From assembly GCA_003221295.1 (NCBI GenBank), contig QHRA01000175.1:1-41308 (forward strand): a DNA stretch of 41,308 bases. Reading direction: 5' to 3'. The notes beneath the pieces were generated by a model. It was not told the origin of the DNA, did not search any database, and was given only the letters and a program-made list of their open reading frames with translations. Shown one piece after another: positions 32,498-39,774 of this stretch (positions are counted from its first letter, which is position 1; each line of letters starts with the position of its first letter). Position numbers and translations under genes: made by a program. The stretch is from Verrucomicrobiota bacterium. GTDB taxonomy: Bacteria; Verrucomicrobiota; Verrucomicrobiia; Chthoniobacterales; UBA10450.

Positions 32498-33748
32498 ATG
32501 AGACGTTTTCTCTACGAGCTCAGCGAAGGCTGGAAAATCGCCGCTTCGCAGATGCGCTCGAACTTGACGCGTTCCGCCCTCACCGCGCTCGGTGTCATTA
32601 TCGGCATCGTCGCCGTGACGTTGATGGGCACCGCCATCGGTGGAATCCAGGTCGGCTTCGACAAAAGCATGTCGATCTTCGGCGACGACGTCCTCTATGT
32701 CGGGCAATGGCCGTGGAGAAAAGTCGATGACTGGTGGAACTATCGTGATCGCAAAAAAATCAAGACCGAATATGCGGACGCACTCAATCGCATAATCGCG
32801 ATGACACCGAATTCCAACCTGATGATCGCCATACCGACTTCCAGCGTAATACGCAGCGTCAAGTATGCCGACAGCGAAGTAAGTAATGTTTTGGTTCGCG
32901 GGACGGTATCGGATTATATCATCACCTCCACGTTTGATTTCAAAGAAGGCCGTTTCTTCAACGACTTGGAATCGCGCGGCGGCGCCAATGTTTGCGTGGT
33001 TGGCTATGATGTCGCTGATGCGCTGTTTCCGTCAGCGAGTCCGATCGACAAATCGGTTCTGATTAACGGGCAACCATTCAAAATAGTCGGCGTGATCGCG
33101 CGGCAAGGCTCGTTCCTTGGCCTATTCAGTCTCGATTCCATTGTGGTGATGCCTCTGCCCGCGTTTCAGAAATATTTTACCGCTAAAAGTGAAGCGGACA
33201 TTCTCGTAAAAGTGAAAGACAAGACAAAACTAGCCGAGGCCAAAGATGAGCTGGGTGGTTTGATGCGGCGAGTTCGCGGGTTGCCTCCGGAAAAAAAAGA
33301 CGACTTCAGTATTAACGAGCAGCAGGCGCTAAAGAGCACGCTTGATCCGATCAAGAACTCCATCGCCGTCGCGGGACTTTTCATCACCGGACTTTCGCTT
33401 TTCGTCGGCGCGATCGGCATTATGAATATCACTTTTGTTAGCGTAAAAGAGCGGACGAAAGAGATTGGCACGCGCAAAGCGCTCGGAGCGCGGAGGCGCA
33501 CCATTCTCCTTCAATTCTTAATCGAATCGACCGCTCTCTGCTTGCTAGGCGGAATTATTGGGCTGGGCTTTGCCTTTGCCATGTGTTTCCTCATCGGCAT
33601 CGCTTTCCCATCCTTCCCCACCCAGTTTTCAACCGGATTAGTGGTTATAAGCATGGTTGTGTCGGTCATGACAGGATTGATCTCCGGGTTCGCGCCTGCA
33701 TGGACGGCATCGCGACTCGACCCTGTCACCGCGTTGCGGTATGAATGA
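32498..33748 (+). CDS. ABC transporter permease (MacB/FtsX type), first of two
   Basis: The 416-residue membrane protein has the MacB architecture. Helix 1 is at ~28-50 (LTRSALTALGVIIGIVAVTLMG), a large periplasmic domain spans ~55-280, and three C-terminal helices lie at ~288-400. The conserved FtsX segment GAIGIMNITFVSVKERTKEIGTRKALGA and the C-terminal PAWTASRLDPVTALRYE are clear. It starts 12 bases after the palindromic element and is followed by a second permease, so the exporter is probably a heterodimer. The periplasmic domain holds a Trp-rich patch (GQWPWRKVDDWWNYRD) not shared with the second permease. Confidence 0.95.
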   Translation: MRRFLYELSEGWKIAASQMRSNLTRSALTALGVIIGIVAVTLMGTAIGGIQVGFDKSMSIFGDDVLYVGQWPWRKVDDWWNYRDRKKIKTEYADALNRIIAMTPNSNLMIAIPTSSVIRSVKYADSEVSNVLVRGTVSDYIITSTFDFKEGRFFNDLESRGGANVCVVGYDVADALFPSASPIDKSVLINGQPFKIVGVIARQGSFLGLFSLDSIVVMPLPAFQKYFTAKSEADILVKVKDKTKLAEAKDELGGLMRRVRGLPPEKKDDFSINEQQALKSTLDPIKNSIAVAGLFITGLSLFVGAIGIMNITFVSVKERTKEIGTRKALGARRRTILLQFLIESTALCLLGGIIGLGFAFAMCFLIGIAFPSFPTQFSTGLVVISMVVSVMTGLISGFAPAWTASRLDPVTALRYE

Positions 33749-33823
33749 TGGAGTAATGGAGTGTTGGAGTAGCGGAGTAATGCTGGCAGCAGCACTCCAT
33801 CACTCCCCTACTCCATTACTCCA
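33749..33823. repeat. Long hairpin between the two permease genes
   Basis: TGGAGTAATGGAGT (33749-33762) pairs perfectly over 14 bases with ACTCCATTACTCCA (33810-33823). The inside also pairs (GGAGTAG.GGAGT against ACTCC.CTACTCC, and GCTG around GGCAGCAGC). Each arm is built from repeats of a GGAGTA-like unit. It fills the gap from the stop of permease 1 to ten bases before the ATG of permease 2. Confidence 0.88.
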
Positions 33824-33832
33824 ATTCTGATC

Positions 33833-35077
33833 ATGCAGTTTAAGGAAATTCTGAAAATGGCGTTGAGTTCGTTAGGCGCGAATAAGTTGCGCGCAGCTCT
33901 AACGATGGTTGGCATAACCATTGGGGTGTTCTCGATCATTCTGGTCATGACCGCGATTGGCGCGTTGCAGAATTCAATCGAGAGCGGGATCAGTTTTCTT
34001 GGATCAAATATCTTTCAGTTCGCGAAATATCCAGTGAACATTGACGCCGGCGGCGGCAACGTTAAGAAAAAATACCAGAACCGGCGCAACATCACCTATC
34101 AGCAGGCGGTGCGTTATTACGAACTGATGCAGGGAAACGCATCGGAGATTTGTCTCAAATGTTTTGGGCGCGAGATCAAGGGCCAGGCCGTCTACAACGG
34201 GGTCAAGACGCCGCCGAGTCTCACCGTTGTCGGGACAAATCGCAGTTTTCTAACCGCCAATGCATTCACGCTCGGTTACGGCCGTAACCTAAACGACGAA
34301 GATGTCGCACTTGCTCGCAATGTCGCCGTCATCGGCAAGGGCATCGAAAAACGTCTGTTTCCGCACGAGTCGCCCCTCGGCAAAGTCCTCCGTATGACTG
34401 GGCATACTTACACCGTTGTTGGCGTCCTGGCGGAAAAGGGCACTTCTTTTGGCGAAAGCCAGGACGATTTTTTTCTGATGCCGATCACGCGGTTTTTCGA
34501 GAATTACGGCGAAGCCAACCGCACCGTGAACATCGCCACCCAGCCGTTTTCAACGGAACTCTACAACCGGACTTTGGATAAAGGAATCAGTGCGATGCGC
34601 ATTGCCCGCGGCCTTAAGGCAGATCAGGATAACGATTTCGAGATTTACACGAATGATTCGCTTAAAAGCGCTTTTCTCAATGTTGCCGGCGTGGTCAGCA
34701 TTGGCGCGTTCGTGATCAGTTTCATCGCCCTGGTGGCTGCCGGTATTGGCATCATGAACATCATGTTGGTGAGCGTGACGGAACGCACGAAAGAGATTGG
34801 CGTCCGTAAATCGATCGGCGCACGCAGTCGCGATATCCTCCGGCAATTTCTGACCGAAGCGGTATTCATTTCCGAGGCTGGGGGGATTCTTGGGATTTTG
34901 TTAGGGGTGTTGGGCGGCGATTTGCTCGCCATGTGGCTGAAGGTTGACGTAATTTTCCCCTATGGCTGGGCCATTGCCGGCCTCATCGTTTGCTCTGCTA
35001 TCGGGATCGGGTTCGGATTTTACCCCGCATATCGTGCTGCGGCGCTCGATCCCATCGAGGCCTTACGCTACGAGTAG
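33833..35077 (+). CDS. ABC transporter permease (MacB/FtsX type), second of two
   Basis: The 414-residue protein has the same layout as the first permease. Helix 1 is at ~19-42 (RAALTMVGITIGVFSIILVMTAIGA), the MacB periplasmic core domain follows, and three C-terminal helices lie at ~285-400. GIGIMNIMLVSVTERTKEIGVRKSIGARSRDILRQF is the FtsX signature; AALDPIEALRYE ends the chain. The two permeases share their C-terminal motifs but differ in the periplasmic domain, consistent with an ancient duplication and specialisation. The substrate is not evident. Confidence 0.95.
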   Translation: MQFKEILKMALSSLGANKLRAALTMVGITIGVFSIILVMTAIGALQNSIESGISFLGSNIFQFAKYPVNIDAGGGNVKKKYQNRRNITYQQAVRYYELMQGNASEICLKCFGREIKGQAVYNGVKTPPSLTVVGTNRSFLTANAFTLGYGRNLNDEDVALARNVAVIGKGIEKRLFPHESPLGKVLRMTGHTYTVVGVLAEKGTSFGESQDDFFLMPITRFFENYGEANRTVNIATQPFSTELYNRTLDKGISAMRIARGLKADQDNDFEIYTNDSLKSAFLNVAGVVSIGAFVISFIALVAAGIGIMNIMLVSVTERTKEIGVRKSIGARSRDILRQFLTEAVFISEAGGILGILLGVLGGDLLAMWLKVDVIFPYGWAIAGLIVCSAIGIGFGFYPAYRAAALDPIEALRYE

Positions 35078-35162
35078 GTGAGAGTCCCCGCCTGAGGCCG
35101 ATCAGGCTTTCCAGCCACACAACTGGCGCGCGGTGTGTTAAAATGCGCTCTGCCGAGCTCCT

Positions 35163-37208
35163 GTGCCTTCGTCATCCAACAACACCGCCAAACGTAACGT
35201 TCTTCTCATTGAAGAATACGCTGCGCTGTCGGTTGCGATCGAATCGGCATTAACGAAATTCGCGCCGCAACACCAGGTTCACGCCGTACCCTCACTGGCG
35301 GAAGCGCGGAGATTTGCGCTCGAGCACAAGCCGGAACTGATCATCCTCGATTTCGATCCGCCGCTTCCAAGCGCAATCACGTTTTTCGGTGAAATGAAAG
35401 GCGTCTTGCCGGAAACGCGTGTTCTTGCGCTCGTTGCCGATGTTCCGCCTGCTCTCATCGCAGAGCGCGGAGCCAATGGCGCGCTGCAGTTTTTGAAAAA
35501 ACCATTTGAGCTCGTCGAATTCGGCGCCGCCGTGCAAGCGTTGCTCGGTCCCTGGATGGAAACCGGAACACCGCGCGGCGCATTGCGCGATCTCGCTCTT
35601 GACGATGTCACTGTTCTCGCGCTCTCCACTGCGCGGAACATTTTTATTGAAGTGCAAGCGGGTGAAAACCGGACCGGCGAATTGCATCTGCGAAATAACC
35701 AAATCATCCACGCCCGCGCTGGAGACGCCGATGGCAAACGCGCCATTGCGGAAATGCTGGCCTGGACTGATCCGCGTTTCATAGAGAACATCGACTCGGA
35801 GTCAGTGCCACGCACGATTCATGATCCCTGGGCGGCGACATTGATCGAAGCGTTGCGCGAAGCGAAGAACCTCAAGCCCGCGCGGCCGACACCGGCCGAG
35901 CCGCAGTTACCCGCCAAACCTGTAGTTACACCGGCCAGGGTAGGTCCGAAGATTCTGATCATCGACGACACCGAGATGCTGCTGATCTTCGTGGAAGATT
36001 CACTCGCGCTCGCTGATCCAACTCTACAGCTGACAACCGCCGTCACTGGCTTAAATGGCCTTAAGGAAGCGGCTCGCATCATTCCCGATCTCGTCCTGGC
36101 CGATTACGTCCTTCCCGATATCAAAGGCGACGAAGTGTGTCGCCGCATCGGAAGAAACGAGAGAACGGCACATGTGCCGATCATCATGATGTCGGGCCAC
36201 GTTCACGAAATGGCGGCGGCCGCGAGCACGCTGCCAAACGTGGTTGCGACCATTTCCAAACCATTTCGGTCCGACGCGCTAGTTGCGCTGGTGCAGCAAA
36301 CACTGAAGAAAGGCCCACTTAAGGAAAAACCGACATTCCCGAGCGAAAAAGAAATCGCGCGAGCGAAAGCAGCGGACTCTACTATCTCGAAGACGCCGAT
36401 TCTGCCGCAGCCAGAGCAAAAGCCGGTATCGCCGCCAGCAAAGAGCGCTGCGCCCCGGTCAATCGAGGACGGAGTTGCTGCGACGACAGCGTCGCAACTC
36501 GGGTCGAAGACTCGTCCCGGAGAGATCAGAACTGGCTCGCAGGGGCTCGCCCCTCCACTACCACTGGGTGTTCCCTCACCCGTTCCGAAGAAAACCGGGC
36601 CACTGCAAAAATCCGACGGGACCCAGCCACCGCTCGCACCGAATGAAGTGATGCTCGACCTCCCGCTCGATGTCGTCGCGATGCAGGTCGACTTTGCGTT
36701 TCGGATTGGAGCGATTCGGGCACGCCCAGCCTCATCAACGGTGGCTATCGAAATTCCCGCAAACGGCAAAGCGGTGTTACCATTGAAGACTGGTTTTCAA
36801 CTTGGACCCATTGACCTCGACGCTACCGGAAACATCTCCATTGTTCGACTGATCCCTACCTCGCAGCCGTTTCGCGCTGCAGAGATGCGTAGCGTGTTTG
36901 AAATCGATGGCGTCACAGTCGTTCCGGCAAGCGAACGCGAACGACTGCAACTCATATCGACTGCCGCGAGCATGACAATGCAATTATTCGCTCCGCTCGA
37001 GCTCATCTCGGTCGAGCTTGGTCCAAGTCTTGAAATCAAGCAGTTGGTTCTGCGTTGCCGTGCTAGAACCGTCCGCGTCTCGTTAACCACGCGCGGCTCG
37101 CAAACCCATGCTGGCGCCCGGTTCGAAACGACGCGCGTTCGGCTCGATCAGTCCCACTGCATCGACGAGCTCACGCTTACCCCCATTGGAACATGGACTG
37201 GAGGTTAG
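35163..37208 (+). CDS. Double-receiver response regulator with DUF4388/PATAN-like middle and unknown C-terminal domain
   Basis: The 681-residue protein (GTG start) has several parts. The first receiver domain (~11-130) has an EE acidic pair, phospho-acceptor D63 (ILDFD) and K113 (FLKKPFE). The second region (~135-235, LALDDVTVLALSTARNIFIEV...GELHLRNNQIIHARAGDADGKRAI) resembles DUF4388/PATAN domains. The second receiver (~262-385) is complete, with D268, D269, D314, S344 and K366. A Pro/Lys-rich linker (~385-495) contains two palindromic stretches (36472-36500 and 36541-36554). Residues ~498-681 form a beta-rich domain I do not recognise (LPLDVVAMQVDFAFRIGAI, LELISVELGPSLEIKQLVLRC). No DNA-binding or output enzyme domain is visible. 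It follows the exporter genes after 85 bases; whether it controls them is unknown. Confidence 0.88.
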   Translation: MPSSSNNTAKRNVLLIEEYAALSVAIESALTKFAPQHQVHAVPSLAEARRFALEHKPELIILDFDPPLPSAITFFGEMKGVLPETRVLALVADVPPALIAERGANGALQFLKKPFELVEFGAAVQALLGPWMETGTPRGALRDLALDDVTVLALSTARNIFIEVQAGENRTGELHLRNNQIIHARAGDADGKRAIAEMLAWTDPRFIENIDSESVPRTIHDPWAATLIEALREAKNLKPARPTPAEPQLPAKPVVTPARVGPKILIIDDTEMLLIFVEDSLALADPTLQLTTAVTGLNGLKEAARIIPDLVLADYVLPDIKGDEVCRRIGRNERTAHVPIIMMSGHVHEMAAAASTLPNVVATISKPFRSDALVALVQQTLKKGPLKEKPTFPSEKEIARAKAADSTISKTPILPQPEQKPVSPPAKSAAPRSIEDGVAATTASQLGSKTRPGEIRTGSQGLAPPLPLGVPSPVPKKTGPLQKSDGTQPPLAPNEVMLDLPLDVVAMQVDFAFRIGAIRARPASSTVAIEIPANGKAVLPLKTGFQLGPIDLDATGNISIVRLIPTSQPFRAAEMRSVFEIDGVTVVPASERERLQLISTAASMTMQLFAPLELISVELGPSLEIKQLVLRCRARTVRVSLTTRGSQTHAGARFETTRVRLDQSHCIDELTLTPIGTWTGG

Positions 37209-37252
37209 GCTTCCGGGTTGTCGCACCTGTCACGGAGTGGCCGATATTGTCG

Positions 37253-38548
37253 CTAATCCAACCCCAGCGCCTTAAATTTCTCGTCGACGTAGCGTAAATG
37301 GATTTCGAGCGAGCAAAGTTTGTCGATTTCTTTCGCGGTTAACTTTGCCATGATTTGGCGCTCGGCTTTCACGTTTTCGGCCAGAGATTTTTTGCCGCGC
37401 CAGGTTTTCATTGCGGCGCGTTGCACCGCTTCGTAGGCTGTTTTGCGAGCGAGTCCGGCACGAGTAAGCGCGAGCAGGATCGACTGACTGAAATAAAGTC
37501 CCTTCGTCATTTCCAGGTTGCGCGTCATGTTTTCCGGATAAACGCGCAAGCCGCCCACTAGCTCGCACAGCTTCACCAGCATGTAGTCGAGTAACGTGCA
37601 AGAGTCGGGCAGGATAATTCGCTCGGCGCTGGAGTGACTAATGTCGCGTTCGTGCCAGAGCGCGACGTTTTCCAGCGCGACCAGTGCATTCCCGCGGATG
37701 ACGCGAGCGAGGCCGCTCAATCGTTCACCCGTTATCGGGTTGCGTTTGTGCGGCATGGCCGAACTGCCCTTCTGACCCTCGCCAAAGAACTCTTCCACCT
37801 CCAAAACTTCAGTCCGTTGCAAATGGCGGAATTCCGTAGCCCAGCGATCGATCGAAGACGCAACCAAGGCTAGGGTCGTGAGGAATTCGGCGTGACGGTC
37901 GCGCTGCACAATCTGCGTCGAGATCGTTGCTGGACGCAATCCAAGCTTCTGACAAACTTCACGCTCGATCCGCGGATCAAGATGCGCATGGGTTCCAACC
38001 GCGCCGCTCAATTTTCCCACGCGAATACGCTCGCGCGTTTGTGTGAGGCGTTCTTCGGCGCGCCCGAATTCGTCAAACATCAGGGCGAGCTTCAGACCAA
38101 ACGTGATCGGCTCGGCATGAATGCCGTGACTGCGTCCGATCATGGGCGTCCTTTTATATTTGCGCGCCTGTTTGCTGATGATTTTTCGCAGTGCGGCCAG
38201 ATCATCTGAAAGAATCCTGGCCGACTCCGTCATCTGGACCGCGAGGGTGGTATCGAGAATGTCGGAGGAAGTTAATCCCTGGTGGATCCAGCGCGCCGCC
38301 GGACCGACATAGGATGCGACATTTTCGAGAAACGCGATGACATCGTGATTTGTCCGCTTCTCGATCTCGTTGATTTCATCGATCTCGAATTTTCCTTTTT
38401 TGCGAATGACCGCGGCGTCTTCCTTTGGAATCAAACCAAGCCGCGCCATGGCGTCACAGGCGATTTTTTCAATCTCAAGCCAGATTTCGAATTTGCGCTG
38501 GTCCGACCAGATGGCGCGCATTTCCGACCGGGAATAGCGGGCGATCAT
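37253..38548 (-). CDS. purB: Adenylosuccinate lyase
   Basis: Catalyses two fumarate-releasing steps of purine synthesis. The 431-residue length matches the bacterial short form. Typical motifs are MIARYSRSEMRAIWSDQRKFEIWLEIE, TNHDVIAFLENVA, IHQGLTSSDILDTTLAVQM, GRSHGIHAEPITFG and the fumarase/aspartase signature GSSAMPHKRNPITGE. SHSSAERIILPDS completes the active site. It is convergent with the regulator gene (44 bases) and lies downstream of a strong terminator for the small gene behind it, so it must have its own promoter in 38549-38595. Confidence 0.98.
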   Translation of the reverse strand: MIARYSRSEMRAIWSDQRKFEIWLEIEKIACDAMARLGLIPKEDAAVIRKKGKFEIDEINEIEKRTNHDVIAFLENVASYVGPAARWIHQGLTSSDILDTTLAVQMTESARILSDDLAALRKIISKQARKYKRTPMIGRSHGIHAEPITFGLKLALMFDEFGRAEERLTQTRERIRVGKLSGAVGTHAHLDPRIEREVCQKLGLRPATISTQIVQRDRHAEFLTTLALVASSIDRWATEFRHLQRTEVLEVEEFFGEGQKGSSAMPHKRNPITGERLSGLARVIRGNALVALENVALWHERDISHSSAERIILPDSCTLLDYMLVKLCELVGGLRVYPENMTRNLEMTKGLYFSQSILLALTRAGLARKTAYEAVQRAAMKTWRGKKSLAENVKAERQIMAKLTAKEIDKLCSLEIHLRYVDEKFKALGLD

Positions 38549-38584
38549 CGGAGCACCATAAGAGCGCCGCGAAAACCCGAAAAG

Positions 38585-38629
38585 GGAAAAAACAAAAACG
38601 CTCCGGCAGCAAAAGCTACCGGAGCGTTT
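38585..38629 (-). terminator. Rho-independent terminator for the small gene at 38649-38870
   Basis: The stem arms 38615-38629 and 38596-38610 (AAACGCTCCGG...) pair over 15 positions with one mismatch around an AAAA loop. Read on the minus strand, the stem is followed directly by a T-rich run (TTTTTGTTTTTT). It begins 20 bases after the stop codon of the 73-residue gene. Confidence 0.92.
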
Positions 38630-38648
38630 CGAAATTATTTGGCCGCGT

Positions 38649-38870
38649 TTAGCAAACCTTCGCGCGCAGGAAACGGCCGTGATCTTCTACGCGCACCCGT
38701 CCGCTGCCAAGTAAGTCGGCGACGGTGGCGACGGTTTCGCGGCTGCTTTTGGTGCACGAACTAACGGCGAGGATTAGATCGCCGAGGGAAAGCTTTTGGG
38801 GCCGACGCAAAATCTGAGAGTCTTTGTTCATGACGGACAAAAAGACAGCAAACTGGGTGCCAACGTTCAT
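38649..38870 (-). CDS. Small conserved-looking protein, unknown function
   Basis: A 73-residue protein. The central segment KLSLGDLILAVSSCTKSSRETVATVADLLGSGRVRV looks like a compact helical domain, and the end (HGRFLRAKVC) is basic with a terminal Cys. I believe similar small proteins occur in Verrucomicrobiota, but I cannot name a function. The classical terminator directly downstream and the lack of overlap with any larger gene strongly support it being real. A winged-helix-like fold is possible but not shown. Confidence 0.78.
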   Translation of the reverse strand: MNVGTQFAVFLSVMNKDSQILRRPQKLSLGDLILAVSSCTKSSRETVATVADLLGSGRVRVEDHGRFLRAKVC

Positions 38871-39028
38871 AAATAATACATTGCGTGGTATATTCGGGCA
38901 CCCGGGAGCAACTTTTCTGACTGCAACTGACTATATTCTGACACTCGTGTTTAATTTTTGAACACCCTCGCTTAGGTCAATGGCGCCCGAAATGGAAGCT
39001 CGAAGACCGAACAAGGACACATTCGCTT

Positions 39029-39664
39029 CTATAGTTGGGCTCTCTCGTTTGGCCTCGCGGTCAAGCGCATCACCACAAAATACAGGACGCACAACACAAT
39101 GACGCCGGCGGCAATGACGTGGGATTTTGCTTTCAGCGCCGTTGCCAGACCGGCCGGGTCGCGCAGCATCTCGGGCGTGATGGCGGTCTGTCCAAACCAC
39201 GCCAGCACTGCGCACCAAATCGCTGAGCCGACGACTGTCATGATGCTAAAGGTCAAGAAATTCATTCGAATGATGCCTGCCGGAATGGAGATGAGATGGC
39301 GAATCACCGGTAATAGGCGCGCAAAAAAGATCCCACCGGCCTCGTAGCGATGCAGCCAGTGTTCGGCACGGATCAATTTTGATTCGCTGACTGCAAAAAA
39401 ACGCCCCCATTTTACGATCACGATCCGTCCAAGCCATAACGATACCCAGTAAGTGATGGACGCCCCGAGCCATGAACCAAATGTTCCCGCTGCGATCACG
39501 CCCCAGATGTTCAATTTCCCCTGCCCTGCCAGGAATGCGGCCGGCGGAATCACGATTTCGCTCGGCACGGGAAAGATCGAGCTCTCCAATGCCATCAGCG
39601 CAATGATCCCCAGATAACCGCCATGCAGAACCCAATCGAACCAGATTTGAAGCAGATGTTGCAT
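39029..39664 (-). CDS. DedA family membrane protein
   Basis: A 211-residue inner-membrane protein of the DedA/SNARE-associated family, which includes lipid scramblases for undecaprenyl phosphate and other phospholipids. The diagnostic early segment is YLGIIALMALESSIFPVPSEIVIPPAAFLAG, followed by GTFGSWLGASITYWVSLWLGR, FFARLLPVIRHLISIPAGIIRMNFLTF and VGSAIWCAVLAWFG. Acidic E27 and E36 and the re-entrant R...G-x-x-R pattern fit the family. A C-terminal helix at ~182-202 follows. Cargo is not evident from the sequence. Confidence 0.95.
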   Translation of the reverse strand: MQHLLQIWFDWVLHGGYLGIIALMALESSIFPVPSEIVIPPAAFLAGQGKLNIWGVIAAGTFGSWLGASITYWVSLWLGRIVIVKWGRFFAVSESKLIRAEHWLHRYEAGGIFFARLLPVIRHLISIPAGIIRMNFLTFSIMTVVGSAIWCAVLAWFGQTAITPEMLRDPAGLATALKAKSHVIAAGVIVLCVLYFVVMRLTARPNERAQL

Positions 39665-39774
39665 GTTGTCATTCCGGGCGAAGTCGAGGAATCTCTCCGC
39701 GACCGCCCAATGAATCCGCGCTAGTTCAGTCCAAAATCCGCAATCCGCAATCTGAAATTTAAAAATGTCGATCT
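39665..39774. repeat. Divergent spacer with GTCATTCCGGGCGAAGTCGA element and AATCCGC tandem units
   Basis: GTCATTCCGGGCGAAGTCGA at about 39668 is a single-ended version of a dispersed repeat related to the GTCATCC elements at 23990 and 26589. AATCCGC is repeated two and a half times at 39735-39752. Promoters for the DedA gene and the ABC exporter must lie in this spacer, but I cannot place them. Confidence 0.5.

Noticed and set aside
35078-35162. Terminator from GCCTGA/TCAGGC after the second permease
   Set aside because: Only six base pairs and three Ts follow; too weak to call.
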